64,000 nt of DNA from Serratia nevei (GTDB lineage Bacteria; Pseudomonadota; Gammaproteobacteria; Enterobacterales; Enterobacteriaceae): NCBI RefSeq assembly GCF_037948395.1, contig NZ_CP149940.1, positions 4,030,001-4,094,000 of the forward strand, given 5' to 3'. Position numbers and translations under genes: made by a program. Under the pieces are notes generated by a model. It saw only the letters and a list, made by a program, of their open reading frames with translations, did no database searches and was not told the origin of the DNA. Shown piece by piece: positions 39,298 to 48,529 of the stretch (position 1 is its first letter; each line of letters begins with the position of its first letter).

Positions 39298-40215
39298 ATG
39301 CATCTGGATTTGAAGCGTCTCGATCTCAACCTGCTGCTGGTGTTCGAAGCGGTCTATCGGCTGCGGTCGGTGACGCGCGCCGCGGCAGAGCTGGCCCTCA
39401 GCGCGTCGGCGCTGAGCCACGCGTTGATTCGGCTGCGCAAGGCGCTGGCGGACGAGCTGTTCTACCGGGTCGGCAACGACATGCACCCGACGGTGTATGC
39501 CGACAGCCTGGCCCCGACCGTCAGCGAAAGTCTGGCGCTGCTGGCCAAAGGGCTGCATCCGCGCCCGCGCTTCGTCCCCGCCGAAAGCCGGGAGAGCTTC
39601 ACCTTCGCCATTACCGATTACACCGCCTTCGCGGTGTTTCCCGCGCTGATGGCGCAGATGCAACGCCTGGCGCCCGGGCTGTCGTTCCAGCTGCGCTATT
39701 CCGAGCGTAAGGTAGCATTGAACGATCTGTTGGCGGGGCGCATCGACTTCGCGCTGGGCTTTACCGAAACCGACGGCGAAAGCTACCCGGAGATCGACGA
39801 GGTGAACTGGCTGGAGGATGAGTATGTGGCGATTTGTTCACCCGCCTTCAGCGTAAAATACGGCGAACTGACGCTGGAAAACTACCTGCAGGCGCGCCAT
39901 CTGGTGGTGACGCCGTGGAACGAACAGCGCGGCGTCATTGACTACCAGCTCGATAAGCTGGGGCTGCAGCGCGATATCGCCATCCGCACGCCTTCGCTGC
40001 TGGGAGCGCCGTTCATCGTCGCCGACAGCGAACTGGTGATGAGCATGCCGCGCTACGCCGCGCAAAAATTGCGGCAGGCGGCGGCGCTGGATATCCACCC
40101 CCTGCCGTTTCCGGTGCCGCCGTATCAGATTAAAATCTACCTGCACCGCAAGAACGGCCGGCCGGAGGCCTGCCGCTGGTTGCGGCAACAGCTGCAGGCG
40201 CTGGCGGCGTTATAA
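39298..40215 (+). CDS. LysR-family transcriptional regulator
   Basis: 305-residue regulator in the NodD/LinR-like subgroup, judged by MHLDLKRLDLNLLLVFEAVYRLRSVTRAAAELALSASALSHALIRLRKALADELFYRV and the effector domain after residue 90. The ATG at 39298 was chosen because CAGG lies 11 bases upstream and the protein then starts as in relatives. It is divergent from the SSAT-like acetyltransferase, the likely target. Its stop overlaps that of the convergent DUF1543 gene. Confidence 0.9.
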   Translation: MHLDLKRLDLNLLLVFEAVYRLRSVTRAAAELALSASALSHALIRLRKALADELFYRVGNDMHPTVYADSLAPTVSESLALLAKGLHPRPRFVPAESRESFTFAITDYTAFAVFPALMAQMQRLAPGLSFQLRYSERKVALNDLLAGRIDFALGFTETDGESYPEIDEVNWLEDEYVAICSPAFSVKYGELTLENYLQARHLVVTPWNEQRGVIDYQLDKLGLQRDIAIRTPSLLGAPFIVADSELVMSMPRYAAQKLRQAAALDIHPLPFPVPPYQIKIYLHRKNGRPEACRWLRQQLQALAAL

Positions 40216-40725
40216 CGCGGGTTCGCCGATCGGCAGATACCCCTGCCACAGCGGCCGGGCCGGTTTGCCGTGCGGGTTGGCCCGCAGATGCACGTGGTAG
40301 CCCTGCAGCGCCTGCAGCAGCAGGCAGTCGTCCACCTCGGCCAGGTCATCCTTGTGCTGCTGCGCGCTGTCCGTCAGCAGCACCCGTTTGGCTTTGTCCT
40401 TCGCCTCGTCGGCGGAACGCGCCACAAACAGGCCGAACTGGTGCAATTCCGCCAGCTCATCGCTGCGGTAGCCGCCCACGTTGACGAAAAACAGCTTCTC
40501 TTCACCGGCGAACGGCGCAGGCTCCAGGCTCACGTCGTAACCGTCCGCCCAGTCGATGCGCGCATAGCCGTCGACATGCACCTTGCGCTTATCGCCGAAC
40601 CACTTTTCACGCAGCAACGGATACGCCTCTTCCGGCCGATCCGCCGCCGCGAACTGCACGTCGTGCAGCTCAATATTGGCGCCCGGCGCCGTACCGCCCA
40701 CATAAAACATCAATAATCCCGGCAT
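40210..40725 (-). CDS. DUF1543 domain protein
   Basis: 171-residue soluble protein of unknown function. The DUF1543 repeat is seen in MFYVGGTAPGANIELHDVQFAAADRPEEAYPLLREKWFG and again in KLFFVNVGGYRSDELAELHQFGLFVARSADEAKDKAK. The start at MPGLLMFYVGG has GGAGAG upstream; an upstream ATG would add an unrelated tail. The gene converges on the LysR gene with six shared bases. Confidence 0.85.
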   Translation of the reverse strand: MPGLLMFYVGGTAPGANIELHDVQFAAADRPEEAYPLLREKWFGDKRKVHVDGYARIDWADGYDVSLEPAPFAGEEKLFFVNVGGYRSDELAELHQFGLFVARSADEAKDKAKRVLLTDSAQQHKDDLAEVDDCLLLQALQGYHVHLRANPHGKPARPLWQGYLPIGEPAL

Positions 40726-40845
40726 GTTATTCTGCTCTCCTTGGTGATAATCGCTATATAAAATAATACATAACGAAACTCGTGCCAACGGCAGCGCCAT
40801 TCTGTGTTATCAATAGGTGAGGTTTAATCTGTTGTGGAGGAACGC

Positions 40846-41028
40846 ATGGCATTCAATATCGGTGATTTTGTTCAACGCACCACCGGCGGCCCAAAGATGA
40901 CCGTGGTGGCGATCGACGGTGAAACCCTGGTTTGCAGCTGGAATGAACTGGGCAAAGAGCAGCGCACGGAGGTGCAGGCCAGCGACGTGGCGCTGTACCA
41001 CGAAGATGGCGATTTCGGCGTCTGCTGA
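40846..41028 (+). CDS. YodC-type DUF2158 small protein
   Basis: 60-residue protein that looks like a small SH3-like barrel: FNIGDFVQRTTGGPKMTVVAIDGETLVCSWNELGKEQRTEVQASDVALY. DUF2158/YodC members have the same start (gD.V....GGP.M.V) and a central CxW. GGAGG precedes the ATG. Function unknown. A GGGGCG/CGCCCC hairpin just past the stop is a probable terminator. Confidence 0.85.
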   Translation: MAFNIGDFVQRTTGGPKMTVVAIDGETLVCSWNELGKEQRTEVQASDVALYHEDGDFGVC

Positions 41029-41060
41029 ATGACCGGGGCGCACCGCGCCCCGTTATCGCC

Positions 41061-41339
41061 TCAGGCGCGAATGTCCTGATAGGCCGGCGTGGTATCAAAC
41101 TCATGCTTGGCGAACGGGCAGAGCGGAATGATTTTACGCCGCTCCGCGCGCATCTTCTCCACCACCAGCGCCACCAGCTTTTTGCCGACGCCCTGCCCCT
41201 TCAATGACTCATCCACCCAGGTGTGATCGATAATGGTCAGCTTGTCACCGCTCGGCACGAAAGAGATCTCGGCGATCAGCTTGCCCTGCTCGTCATTGAT
41301 ATAAAAACGCTTGTCGTCTGCCAGTATTTTATGTTCCAT
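41061..41339 (-). CDS. yjdJ: YjdJ-type minimal GNAT acetyltransferase
   Basis: 92-residue short GNAT. It has the acetyl-CoA loop [35 protein letters not shown], as in the YjdJ/GTNAT subgroup, with the conserved C-P-F-A-K/Y segment. It follows yjdI with a single base between, the same pair as in E. coli. The substrate is unknown. Confidence 0.88.
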   Translation of the reverse strand: MEHKILADDKRFYINDEQGKLIAEISFVPSGDKLTIIDHTWVDESLKGQGVGKKLVALVVEKMRAERRKIIPLCPFAKHEFDTTPAYQDIRA

Positions 41340-41340
41340 A

Positions 41341-41571
41341 TTATTTCTCCCTATATTTAAGTGCGCCGCTGGGGCAGGTGTCGATAACGCGTTTCACCTC
41401 CGCCGCGTCGGCATTGTCCGGCATAATCCACGGGCGGCGGTTCAGGGTAAAAATAGCCGCGTTGCCACGCACACAGTTGGCGGAATGGCGGCATGTCGCG
41501 CTGTTAAAATAAACGTCAATCTTGTCGCCGGAATAACGGCGGTAACCGGCGGCGGTCAATTCCTCGTCCAT
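41341..41571 (-). CDS. yjdI: YjdI-type divergent 4Fe-4S mono-cluster protein
   Basis: 76-residue protein with an iron-sulphur pattern: [23 protein letters not shown] and then [15 protein letters not shown]. This Fer4_19 arrangement binds a single cluster with three or four cysteines. In E. coli the homologue is likewise coupled to yjdJ. It may supply electrons or regulate the neighbouring acetyltransferase; both are guesses. Confidence 0.88.
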   Translation of the reverse strand: MDEELTAAGYRRYSGDKIDVYFNSATCRHSANCVRGNAAIFTLNRRPWIMPDNADAAEVKRVIDTCPSGALKYREK

Positions 41572-41762
41572 TTTGGCCTCACATTGCCTGTTTTATTGTT
41601 TTTGCTCCAGGCTCAAGTATAGGCAATGCCGCCGGCTTCACCACGCGTCTCGCTCACCGAAAAAGTGGCGCAACCGCCCGCCGCCGCTAGAAAAAAACGT
41701 AAATTGTTCTAATCTTTATTCAGTAAGACAACATCATTCCGACAGTGGCTAAGGAGTTCGAA

Positions 41763-42176
41763 ATGGGTGATAGCTCAAAAGACGGCGTAATTCTGCTGTC
41801 CCGCATATTACTGATGGTTCTGTTTATCATTTTCGGCTGGATGAAACTGGTCAACTTCGGTGCGACCGTCACGGCGATGGAAGGCTACGGCACGCCGATG
41901 CCTTATTTAGCGGCGATCGTTGCCGTGGTGGTGGAGTTTATTTTCGGCATCGCGCTTATTCTCGGTCTGTTTACTCGCCCTATCGCGGTCATTTTCGCCC
42001 TGTATGTGTTGGGCACCGCGTTTATCGGCCATCCGTTCTGGAAAATGACCGGCATGGAAATGATGGGCAATGAAATCAACTTCTTTAAAAACATCAGCAT
42101 CATTGGCGGCTTACTGTTGCTGGCGGTAACCGGCGCCGGCCGTTATTCGCTGGACTATAAAATATTTAATAAATAA
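41763..42176 (+). CDS. DoxX-family membrane protein
   Basis: 137-residue inner-membrane protein with four helices, about residues 10-30, 48-70, 74-95 and 108-128. The DoxX signature is LLSRILLMVLFIIFGWMKLVNF. A second conserved part is LGLFTRPIAVIFALYVLGTAFIGHPFW. AAGGAG sits seven bases ahead of the ATG at 41763. DoxX relatives are linked to quinone or thiol redox at the membrane. A terminator (GGCCG stem, TTTTATTT) follows at about 42182-42210. Confidence 0.88.
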   Translation: MGDSSKDGVILLSRILLMVLFIIFGWMKLVNFGATVTAMEGYGTPMPYLAAIVAVVVEFIFGIALILGLFTRPIAVIFALYVLGTAFIGHPFWKMTGMEMMGNEINFFKNISIIGGLLLLAVTGAGRYSLDYKIFNK

Positions 42177-42226
42177 TTCATTGATGGCCGACGCTATTCG
42201 CCGGCCATTTTATTTCGGCTATCCCT

Positions 42227-42799
42227 TCAACGGCTGCGCTTGGCGTGGCGCTCAAAGTTTTCCGCCTTGGCCTGCGCCGATTTACGCAGCGTGACATAGC
42301 AGGCGCCCTCGCCGCCGTCGCGCGGTAAGGCGCGGCAAAACGCCTGTACCTGTTCAAACTGCGCCAGCCATTTGGCGACGTAACTGCGCACGATATTCGG
42401 ATGGCTTTCGTTCTGCCGCCCGCGGCCGTGCACGATCAGCAGCGAACGCAGGTTTTGCGCCTCCGCCTGCACGATGAAGCGAAACAGCGCCTGCCGGCTG
42501 GCTTCGACCGACTGACGCAGCAGGTTCAGCGACGCCTGCGGCGGATAACGCCCGTTGCGCAGCTTGTCCAACACGCCCTGTTGAATGCCTTCCCCTTTAA
42601 ACTCCAGCGGCTGTTCGCAGGGGATCACCTCGAGAAAATCGGTGCTGAGGAAGTTTTCCTGCATCAGCCGCTGCGCTTCGCGCCGCGCGCTTTTGTCCAT
42701 CGCCTCCTGCGGCTTGAGGTACAGCGTCTGCCGTCCGCTCGCCAGCGGCACCACGTCCGCCATCGCCTGTTCAAAAAAGTCTTTTTCCTGCTCGCTCAT
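42227..42799 (-). CDS. smrA: DNA endonuclease SmrA
   Basis: 190-residue protein with a C-terminal Smr domain. The domain signatures are LNLLRQSVEASRQALFRFIVQAEAQNLRSLLIVHGRGRQNE (HGRG) and VQAFCRALPRDGGEGACYVTLRK. Smr domains in this family nick DNA or RNA. The start MSEQEKDFFEQAM has AGGTGGA upstream; an ATG 35 codons earlier is unlikely. Also known as YdaL in E. coli. Confidence 0.9.
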   Translation of the reverse strand: MSEQEKDFFEQAMADVVPLASGRQTLYLKPQEAMDKSARREAQRLMQENFLSTDFLEVIPCEQPLEFKGEGIQQGVLDKLRNGRYPPQASLNLLRQSVEASRQALFRFIVQAEAQNLRSLLIVHGRGRQNESHPNIVRSYVAKWLAQFEQVQAFCRALPRDGGEGACYVTLRKSAQAKAENFERHAKRSR

Positions 42800-42983
42800 C
42801 TTCCACCTCTCTTGAACGGCAGCCTTTACGGCCGGGAATGGGGTCGATTGTAAGACGCCTTGGCGCGGTTGCAAGCCGGGAATTGTCAGCAGCATTTGTC
42901 TCATTTGTCGTCAACGGGTGAGCTTGCGAACAGTTTTCGCTATACTGCTAAGCCATCATTGAGTGCCGCAAAGGATCGAGCCC

Positions 42984-43319
42984 ATGACAATGCGCGAGCT
43001 GGAAATCCAGTTTCAAAATGCGATGAATGAGTTGCAGAGCAGCTTCGAACGGCAACACCGCGAATGGCAGCAGAGCTACCAGGCGCTGCAGCAACTGCTG
43101 GAAGAAGCCAAACAGCGCGAAGCCGCGCTGCGGGCGCAGAATGAACAACTGGCGCGCAAACTGAGCACCGCCAGTTCGGTGCCGGAACAGCATGCGCTGG
43201 TGAAGCAGATCAAAATGCTCGGCGCCCATCTGGACGCGCTGGCCAAAGACGCGGCCACCTTCAATCACCACCTGCGCCAACAGAGCGCGGTCGGTAATTT
43301 CAGCGGCGAACAGCATTGA
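42984..43319 (+). CDS. Coiled-coil protein resembling MbeD/MobD
   Basis: 111-residue soluble protein, almost wholly a Glu/Gln-rich coiled coil (residues 3-65): MRELEIQFQNAMNELQSSFERQHREWQQSYQALQQLLEEAKQREAALRAQNEQLARKL. The start has the pattern of the MbeD/MobD entry-exclusion family of ColE1-type plasmids, but no other mobilisation gene is near. A second in-frame ATG two codons in is possible. On the chromosome its function is unknown. Confidence 0.75.
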   Translation: MTMRELEIQFQNAMNELQSSFERQHREWQQSYQALQQLLEEAKQREAALRAQNEQLARKLSTASSVPEQHALVKQIKMLGAHLDALAKDAATFNHHLRQQSAVGNFSGEQH

Positions 43320-43386
43320 TAGCGGGCGCTGTCGCACAGCGCCTCCCGCCCCTCTTCTGGCGTATTGAGAGTGTAATAAAGCCTAA

Positions 43387-43833
43387 ATGACCTGGATCAT
43401 CCTCGCCGCCCTGATCGTCGTATTCATTATCGGTTACCGCATCCTGACGTCCGACACCCGCAAAGCCATCGATTCGCTGGCCCATCTGCTGAGGGTCAAA
43501 CCGATGCTGATCGAATCGATGATCCAGGAAATGGGCGGCCGCCAAAGCCAGACCTTTATCCGCATGCTGAACAACGGCTACACCGAAGAGATGCACCAGG
43601 CGGCTTATCTGCTGTTCATCTACCTGACGTTCATCAAACAGGCGGACGACGAACAGATTGCCCTGTGGCGCGACGTGCTGCTGCGCGCCGGGCTATCGCC
43701 GGAGCTGCACGCCGAGCACACCGAAGCGGCGCTGTTTTACTTCGCCGAGCTGGATATCGATGCGTTTGAACTGGCGCAGTTCCGTCGCGCCTACAACGAG
43801 CGTTTCAACCGCGAAGCGTTGGCCCACGGCTGA
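43387..43833 (+). CDS. yicN: DUF1198 protein YicN
   Basis: 148-residue protein with a single N-terminal membrane helix (WIILAALIVVFIIGYRIL), then an all-helical soluble domain (TRKAIDSLAHLLRVKPMLIESMIQEMGGRQSQTFIRMLNNG). Length and sequence match the enteric DUF1198/YicN family, whose role is unknown. A GTCCCCC/GGGGGAC hairpin just past the stop separates it from convergent ygaC. Confidence 0.85.
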   Translation: MTWIILAALIVVFIIGYRILTSDTRKAIDSLAHLLRVKPMLIESMIQEMGGRQSQTFIRMLNNGYTEEMHQAAYLLFIYLTFIKQADDEQIALWRDVLLRAGLSPELHAEHTEAALFYFAELDIDAFELAQFRRAYNERFNREALAHG

Positions 43834-43859
43834 TCGCGTCCCCCGAAACGGGGGACCGA

Positions 43860-44198
43860 TTACAGGAACATGCTGAAGAGGTAGCGCGACAGCGCTTCGC
43901 GCGAGCTGAAGCCGTGTGCGATGCCGTAACGCAGGTTCGGGGCGTCGCCGCTTAAATCCAGGGGAAATTCCAGATACTGCTCGCTGGTGCGCACCGGGGA
44001 GGTTGGCGTGGCGAAATGCACGCTTCTCTCTTTCAGCGCCGGGTGGATCACCAACGCGGTTCTGCCCATCCGCGCTTCGCGGTTCACATACACGTAGTGT
44101 GCACCCTTGCGGTAGCCATAGGCCTGATCGGTGACATAATCACGCTCAAAGCCGGTATTCTCCAACACTTTAGCCACTTCATCCGGCCGTAAATACAT
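43860..44198 (-). CDS. ygaC: DUF2002 protein YgaC
   Basis: 112-residue cytosolic protein. The start [53 protein letters not shown] is characteristic of the small DUF2002 family. In E. coli ygaC lies near ygaM and nrdHIEF; here ygaM-nrdHIEF is 6 kb away with extra genes between. The function is unknown. GAGG is found ahead of the ATG. Confidence 0.85.
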   Translation of the reverse strand: MYLRPDEVAKVLENTGFERDYVTDQAYGYRKGAHYVYVNREARMGRTALVIHPALKERSVHFATPTSPVRTSEQYLEFPLDLSGDAPNLRYGIAHGFSSREALSRYLFSMFL

Positions 44199-44300
44199 CG
44201 ATTCCTCCTCTCATTCTGGACCGCTGAGCGACCTTACCGTAATCATTCACCGAAACAATGATTTTCTGGGGAGGAATCTGGGTTTCGGACTATTCCTGAA

Positions 44301-45473
44301 TTAGGCCCGGCTGCGCTGCAGCAGGCGCAGAGTGAGCAACACCCCGAGCGCCACCAGCAGCGCCGCCGCCAGATAGATCGACGGCACGCCCGCTTGCCCA
44401 ATCAGCAGCCCGGCCAGCGGGCCGGTGATGCCCAGCGCCAGGTCGAGGAACGCCGAATAGGTGCCGAGCGCCGTGCCCTGATTCTGCGGCGGCACCTGTT
44501 TCACCGCCTCGACGCCCAGCGCCGGGAACACCAGCGAGAAACCGGCGCCAGCCAGCAACGCGCCGGTTTGCACCATCCAGGGCTCACCGGCCAGCCAGAT
44601 CAACAGCAGCCCGACGATCTCGACCAGAAACGACGCCAGCGTCACCTTCAGACCGCCGTGGCGGTTGATGACGTTGCTGAAGATCAGGCGGATGCCGACG
44701 AAGGCGCAGCTGAACAGCGTCAGAGAAAACGCCGCGCCGCTCCAACCTTTGTCGGCATAGTAAAGCGTGATGAACGTGGCGATCACGCCGAAGCCGACGG
44801 TGCCCATCGCCAGCCCGAGGCCATAGGCCCAAATGCGACCGAACACCGCGCGAAAGGCGATGCGCTGCCCGGCGGCGATCGAGACGTCCGGCTTGCCGCT
44901 CGCCAACAGCAGCGCCACCGCGACCGCCAGCACGATCAGCGCCGCCACCCCGGCCAATCCCCACTGCTGATTCAGGTACACGCCGAGCGGCGCCCCGGCC
45001 GCCATCGCCCCGTAGGTGGCAACGCCGTTCCAGGAAATCACCCGCGCGGTGTGCATCGCTCCGACCCGGCCGATGCCCCACAGCGTGGAACCAGTGCTGG
45101 CGAAGCTTTCGCCGACGCCGAGAAACACCCGCCCCACGCACAGCAACAGCAGGCTGAGCCACGGGTAACCGTCAACGCCGAATGCCAGCGCGTAAAACAG
45201 GCCGCTGGCGCCGCAGCACGCCAGGCCGAACAGCACCACCTTCTTCGGCCCCAGCTGATCGGCATAGCGCCCGGCGTGCGGGCGGCTGAACAGCGTGGCG
45301 AAGTACTGCGCGCTGATGATAAGGCCCGCCAGCACCGAGTTGTAGCCCAGATGCTCATGCACAAATCCCGGCAGCACCGCCAATGGCAGGCCGATGGTCA
45401 GGTAGCAGACGAAGGTGAACATCACCACGGACAGAATGCGTCGGTTCAGCTGGAGGTTATTTTCTGCGGTCAT
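44301..45473 (-). CDS. MFS transporter of the YhhS/YfcJ type
   Basis: 390-residue twelve-helix transporter. YhhS/YfcJ-like signatures are GLPLAVLPGFVHEHLGYNSVLAGLIISAQYFATLFSRPHAGRYADQLGPKKVVL and VGESFASTGSTLWGIGRVG. The helix with FPALGVEAVKQVPPQNQGTALGTYSAFLDLALG is also typical. The likely start is MTAENNLQL, though no strong ribosome-binding site is seen, and an ATG 15 codons upstream is possible. Family members export small organic molecules such as arabinose-like sugars or glyphosate when overproduced; the real substrate is unknown. Confidence 0.88.
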   Translation of the reverse strand: MTAENNLQLNRRILSVVMFTFVCYLTIGLPLAVLPGFVHEHLGYNSVLAGLIISAQYFATLFSRPHAGRYADQLGPKKVVLFGLACCGASGLFYALAFGVDGYPWLSLLLLCVGRVFLGVGESFASTGSTLWGIGRVGAMHTARVISWNGVATYGAMAAGAPLGVYLNQQWGLAGVAALIVLAVAVALLLASGKPDVSIAAGQRIAFRAVFGRIWAYGLGLAMGTVGFGVIATFITLYYADKGWSGAAFSLTLFSCAFVGIRLIFSNVINRHGGLKVTLASFLVEIVGLLLIWLAGEPWMVQTGALLAGAGFSLVFPALGVEAVKQVPPQNQGTALGTYSAFLDLALGITGPLAGLLIGQAGVPSIYLAAALLVALGVLLTLRLLQRSRA

Positions 45474-45563
45474 CGAAGGTGGCTCGCATCGGACGGGGTA
45501 GACAGAGATTGCCAGCATACCCCGATGGGATCTGATGATAAATGAGAGAGTTATAACGAATTA

Positions 45564-46469
45564 TTATTTCGCTAACGATTTTGCCGCCACCCGCGCGCGC
45601 AGAAAATCGATAAACGCCCGTACCTTTTCCGGCACATGGCGGGTGTTCGGGTAGAGCGCATAGATGCTCTGCTCGGGGAAACGGTGATCCGGCAGCAACC
45701 GCTGCAGCTGGCCGGCGTCGATTTCGGGCTGTGCCAGCCACGCCGGCAGCAGCGCCACCCCGGCGCCATGCAGGGCGAACGCCAGCAATGCCGCGGCGCT
45801 GTCGCCGGTGAGCGTGGCAGCGTCCGCGACCTTGAACAGCACAGCTTCGCGCTGCGGCGTGGCCACCTGCCAGCTGAGCGGTGAACTGAGCCGGCTGTGG
45901 GCGATCCACTGCGCCTGCGCCAGATCCGTCAGCGAATGAATCGGTCGGTCGGCCAGATAACCCGGCGACGCCACCGGAAAAATGGCGAAGCTGTCGATCA
46001 GCGCCGCGCGGTGGCTGGAGTCCGCCAGCTGGCCCAGGCGGATCGCCACGTCAAAGCGCTCCGAGATCAGATCGGCATGATAAGAAGAAGAGACATGCTG
46101 GATGCGCAGCCGCGGATGCTGCCGCGAAAAAGCCGCCAGCGCCGGCACCACCACCTGCGCGCCGTACTCCGGCGTGCTGGTGATGCGCAGCACGCCGCTC
46201 AGCCCGTGATGATCGCGGCGCACGTCGTCCAGCACGTTTTCCGCCTCCTGCAGCAGCTGCAGGCTGCGCTGGTAAAAGCGTTCGCCGGCGTCGGTCAGCG
46301 ACAGCCGCCGGGTGCTGCGCGCCAGCAGTGACACCCCCAGCTCGTTTTCCAGCTGTTTGACGTTAAAACTCACCACCGCCTTGGTTTGCCCCAGCGCCGC
46401 CGCTGCCGCGGTAAAGCTGCCCGCTTCCACCACCGCCGCAAAGATCGCCAGGCGCTGCAAATTCAGCAT
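45564..46469 (-). CDS. LysR-family regulator divergent from a DHA2-type MFS gene
   Basis: 301-residue regulator of the AaeR/DsdC-like large subgroup. HTH: FAAVVEAGSFTAAAAALGQTKAVVSFNVKQLENELGVSLLARSTRRLSLTDAGERF. The effector domain is the usual two-lobed type. It starts 106 bases from the divergent MFS gene at 46575 and probably controls it. The ligand is unknown. Confidence 0.9.
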   Translation of the reverse strand: MLNLQRLAIFAAVVEAGSFTAAAAALGQTKAVVSFNVKQLENELGVSLLARSTRRLSLTDAGERFYQRSLQLLQEAENVLDDVRRDHHGLSGVLRITSTPEYGAQVVVPALAAFSRQHPRLRIQHVSSSYHADLISERFDVAIRLGQLADSSHRAALIDSFAIFPVASPGYLADRPIHSLTDLAQAQWIAHSRLSSPLSWQVATPQREAVLFKVADAATLTGDSAAALLAFALHGAGVALLPAWLAQPEIDAGQLQRLLPDHRFPEQSIYALYPNTRHVPEKVRAFIDFLRARVAAKSLAK

Positions 46470-46574
46470 TTCGCCGCCCTTATTGTCAAAATCATTTTGA
46501 CAGTGTAATCGCCCGCCGCCGATTTATCCGCACTTTTCCCCCCGATACACTGCTCGCCTTCAACCGGAGGCACC

Positions 46575-47957
46575 ATGTCTTATCGCAGCAAAGTGGCAAT
46601 CGTCTATCTGCTCGGCTTTTTCGTCGATCTGATCAATATGTTTATCGCCAACGTCGCCTACCCCGCCATCGGCCAGGCGATGCGGGCGTCGGTCAGCCAA
46701 CTGGCGTGGGTCAGCAACGGCTATATTCTCGGCCTGACGCTGGTGATCCCCCTCAGCGCCTGGCTGGCGCAGCGCATCGGCGGGCGGCGGGTGTTCCTGC
46801 TGTCGCTGGCGCTGTTCATGCTGGCCACCCTCGGCGCGGGCAACGCCGACAGCATCGGCGCGCTGATCGGCTGGCGCACCCTGCAAGGCATGGGCGGCGG
46901 CTTACTGATCCCCATCGGCCAAACGCTGACCTACCAGCTGTACCGCAGCCATGAACGCGCCGGGCTGTCGGCGGCCATCATGTTGGTGGGGCTGCTGGCG
47001 CCGGCGCTGTCACCGGCGCTGGGCGGCTGGCTCGTCGATCGGCTGGACTGGCGCTGGGTGTTTTTCGCCAACCTGCCGCTGGCGGCCCTGGCCCTGGCGC
47101 TGGCGGCGCTGTGGCTGCGCGCGGAAACGTCGGCGGCGGTGCGTAAACCGCTCGACGGCAAAGGGCTGCTGAGCGCCAGCGCGGCGTTGACGCTGCTGCT
47201 GCTCGGCCTGACCCGGCTGAGCGAGGCCGGTCATCAGGCTTCCGGCGCGGCGCTGCTGGCCGCCGGCCTGCTGGTGCTGGCCTATTATCTGCGCCATAGC
47301 CTGCGCACCCCGCAGCCGCTGCTGAACCTGCGGCTGGTCGCCGATCCGCTGCTGCGCAACGCCATGGCGGTTTATTTGTGCATTCCCGGCCTGTTCATCG
47401 GCGTCAGCCTGGTGGCGATGCTGTATCTGCAAAACCTGCTGGGGATGCCCGCCGCCCAGGTCGGCGGCCTGATGCTGCCCTGGGCGCTGGCGTCGTTCCT
47501 GGCCATCACGCTGACCGGCAAAACCTTTAATCGCCTTGGCCCGCGGCCGCTGCTGATCGCCGGCTGCCTGTTACAAGGCGCCGGCATGCTGACGCTGGCG
47601 CAGATCGATCTGGCCGGCCAGCACGCATTGCAGATCGCCGCCTTCGCCCTGATGGGGTTTGGCGGCAGCCTGTGCAGCAGCACCGCGCAGAGCAGCGCGT
47701 TCCTGCAGATCCCCGACGCTCAGCTGGCGGACGCCAGCGCGCTGTGGAACATCAATCGCCAGCTCAGTTTTTGCCTCGGCGTGGCGCTGCTCAGCCTGCT
47801 GCTGAATTTGCTGCTGACCGGGCTGCCGCCCGCGGCGGCCTACCGCACCTGCTTCATTCTGGCGGGCACCAGCGTATTTATCCCGCTGCTGCTGTGCCTG
47901 CGCCTCGCCAACCGCGCCATCGTGCGCCAACTCAACGCTCAACAGGATGCTTTATGA
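46575..47957 (+). CDS. MFS multidrug-type transporter (DHA2-like)
   Basis: 460-residue membrane protein with about 14 predicted helices. Evidence is VYLLGFFVDLINMFIANVAYPAIGQAMRASVSQLAWVSNGYILGLTLVIPLSAWLAQRIGGRRVF (motif A loop) and RTLQGMGGGLLIPIGQTLTYQLY. Motif C-like GLLAPALSPALGGWLVDRLDWRWVFF, typical of proton antiporters, is present. GGAGG precedes the ATG by eight bases. It overlaps the next gene by ATGA. Drug export is likely by family, but not proven. Confidence 0.9.
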   Translation: MSYRSKVAIVYLLGFFVDLINMFIANVAYPAIGQAMRASVSQLAWVSNGYILGLTLVIPLSAWLAQRIGGRRVFLLSLALFMLATLGAGNADSIGALIGWRTLQGMGGGLLIPIGQTLTYQLYRSHERAGLSAAIMLVGLLAPALSPALGGWLVDRLDWRWVFFANLPLAALALALAALWLRAETSAAVRKPLDGKGLLSASAALTLLLLGLTRLSEAGHQASGAALLAAGLLVLAYYLRHSLRTPQPLLNLRLVADPLLRNAMAVYLCIPGLFIGVSLVAMLYLQNLLGMPAAQVGGLMLPWALASFLAITLTGKTFNRLGPRPLLIAGCLLQGAGMLTLAQIDLAGQHALQIAAFALMGFGGSLCSSTAQSSAFLQIPDAQLADASALWNINRQLSFCLGVALLSLLLNLLLTGLPPAAAYRTCFILAGTSVFIPLLLCLRLANRAIVRQLNAQQDAL

Positions 47958-48334
47958 ACCCGTACTTTACCGAAGTGATCGACGCCCACATCGCCATTGA
48001 ACGCTGGCTGGGCAAAGGGGCTGGAGAAGAACAGGCGCTGCTGGCGCGCTTTACGCCGGATTTCAGCATGATCGCGCTGAGCGGCGCTCCGCTGGATTTT
48101 GCCGCGCTGTGCGCCTTTTTCCGCGCGCATCGCGCCGCCAAACCGGGATTGGAAATCGAGATAGAAGAGATGAAGCTGGTGGCCGAATGGCCGACGGGCG
48201 CAGTAGTCAGCTACCGGGAAAAACAGAGCCTGCCGGGGCAAAGCGCCACGCTGCGCTATTCCACGGTGGTCTTTGAACGTCAGCCCAACGTACTCGGCTG
48301 GCGGCATTTGCACGAAACCGCCGCGGCGCAATAA
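47954..48334 (+). CDS. DUF4440/SnoaL-like small protein
   Basis: 126-residue soluble protein in the NTF2-like superfamily by appearance: NPYFTEVIDAHIAIERWLGKGAGEEQALLARFTPDFSMIALSGAPLDFAALCAFFRAHR and RYSTVVFERQPNVLGWRHLHETAA. It is translationally coupled to the MFS gene (ATGA). The frame extends upstream inside the MFS gene but the start here is the plausible one. The role is unknown; perhaps it acts on the transported compound. The stop abuts the stop of the leftward ydgU-like gene. Confidence 0.8.
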   Translation: MNPYFTEVIDAHIAIERWLGKGAGEEQALLARFTPDFSMIALSGAPLDFAALCAFFRAHRAAKPGLEIEIEEMKLVAEWPTGAVVSYREKQSLPGQSATLRYSTVVFERQPNVLGWRHLHETAAAQ

Positions 48335-48433
48335 TTACAAAAAGCTGCCGGCCAAAAACAGTTCCCAACCGACGATCACCCCGCACAGGGTTACCGCACT
48401 GAAAATGACTTCAAACAGATAGCGATTGATCAT
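48335..48433 (-). CDS. ydgU: YdgU-like small membrane protein downstream of asr
   Basis: A 32-codon gene with one hydrophobic helix. The protein begins MINRYLFEVIFSAVTLCGVI and continues through one membrane span to its end at Phe-Leu. A GAGG site lies ahead of the ATG. In E. coli the gene directly downstream of asr is ydgU, a short membrane protein with the similar start RYRFEFILIILILCALI (recalled from memory), and the two form an acid-induced unit. Here the order asr-ydgU is the same, with a terminator-like hairpin between them, so ydgU would be expressed by read-through. The function is unknown. Confidence 0.7.
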   Translation of the reverse strand: MINRYLFEVIFSAVTLCGVIVGWELFLAGSFL

Positions 48434-48452
48434 CGTTCGTCGCCTCAAAAGA

Positions 48453-48477
48453 AGACACCCGGAAGAACCGGGTGTCT
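48453..48477 (-). terminator. Attenuating terminator between asr and ydgU
   Basis: AGACACCCGG and CCGGGTGTCT pair around a five-base loop, followed on the minus strand by TCTTTTG. It probably stops most asr transcripts ahead of ydgU. Confidence 0.65.
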
Positions 48478-48529
48478 GGAGTACGGGCTGGAGAGTGCGG
48501 AACCTTTCGGTTCCGCAAACATCACTTAA

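Noticed and set aside
42984..43319. Plasmid mobilisation module implied by the MbeD/MobD-like protein
   Set aside because: Neighbouring genes are ordinary enteric chromosomal genes and no relaxase or oriT was seen. The coiled coil alone is weak evidence.
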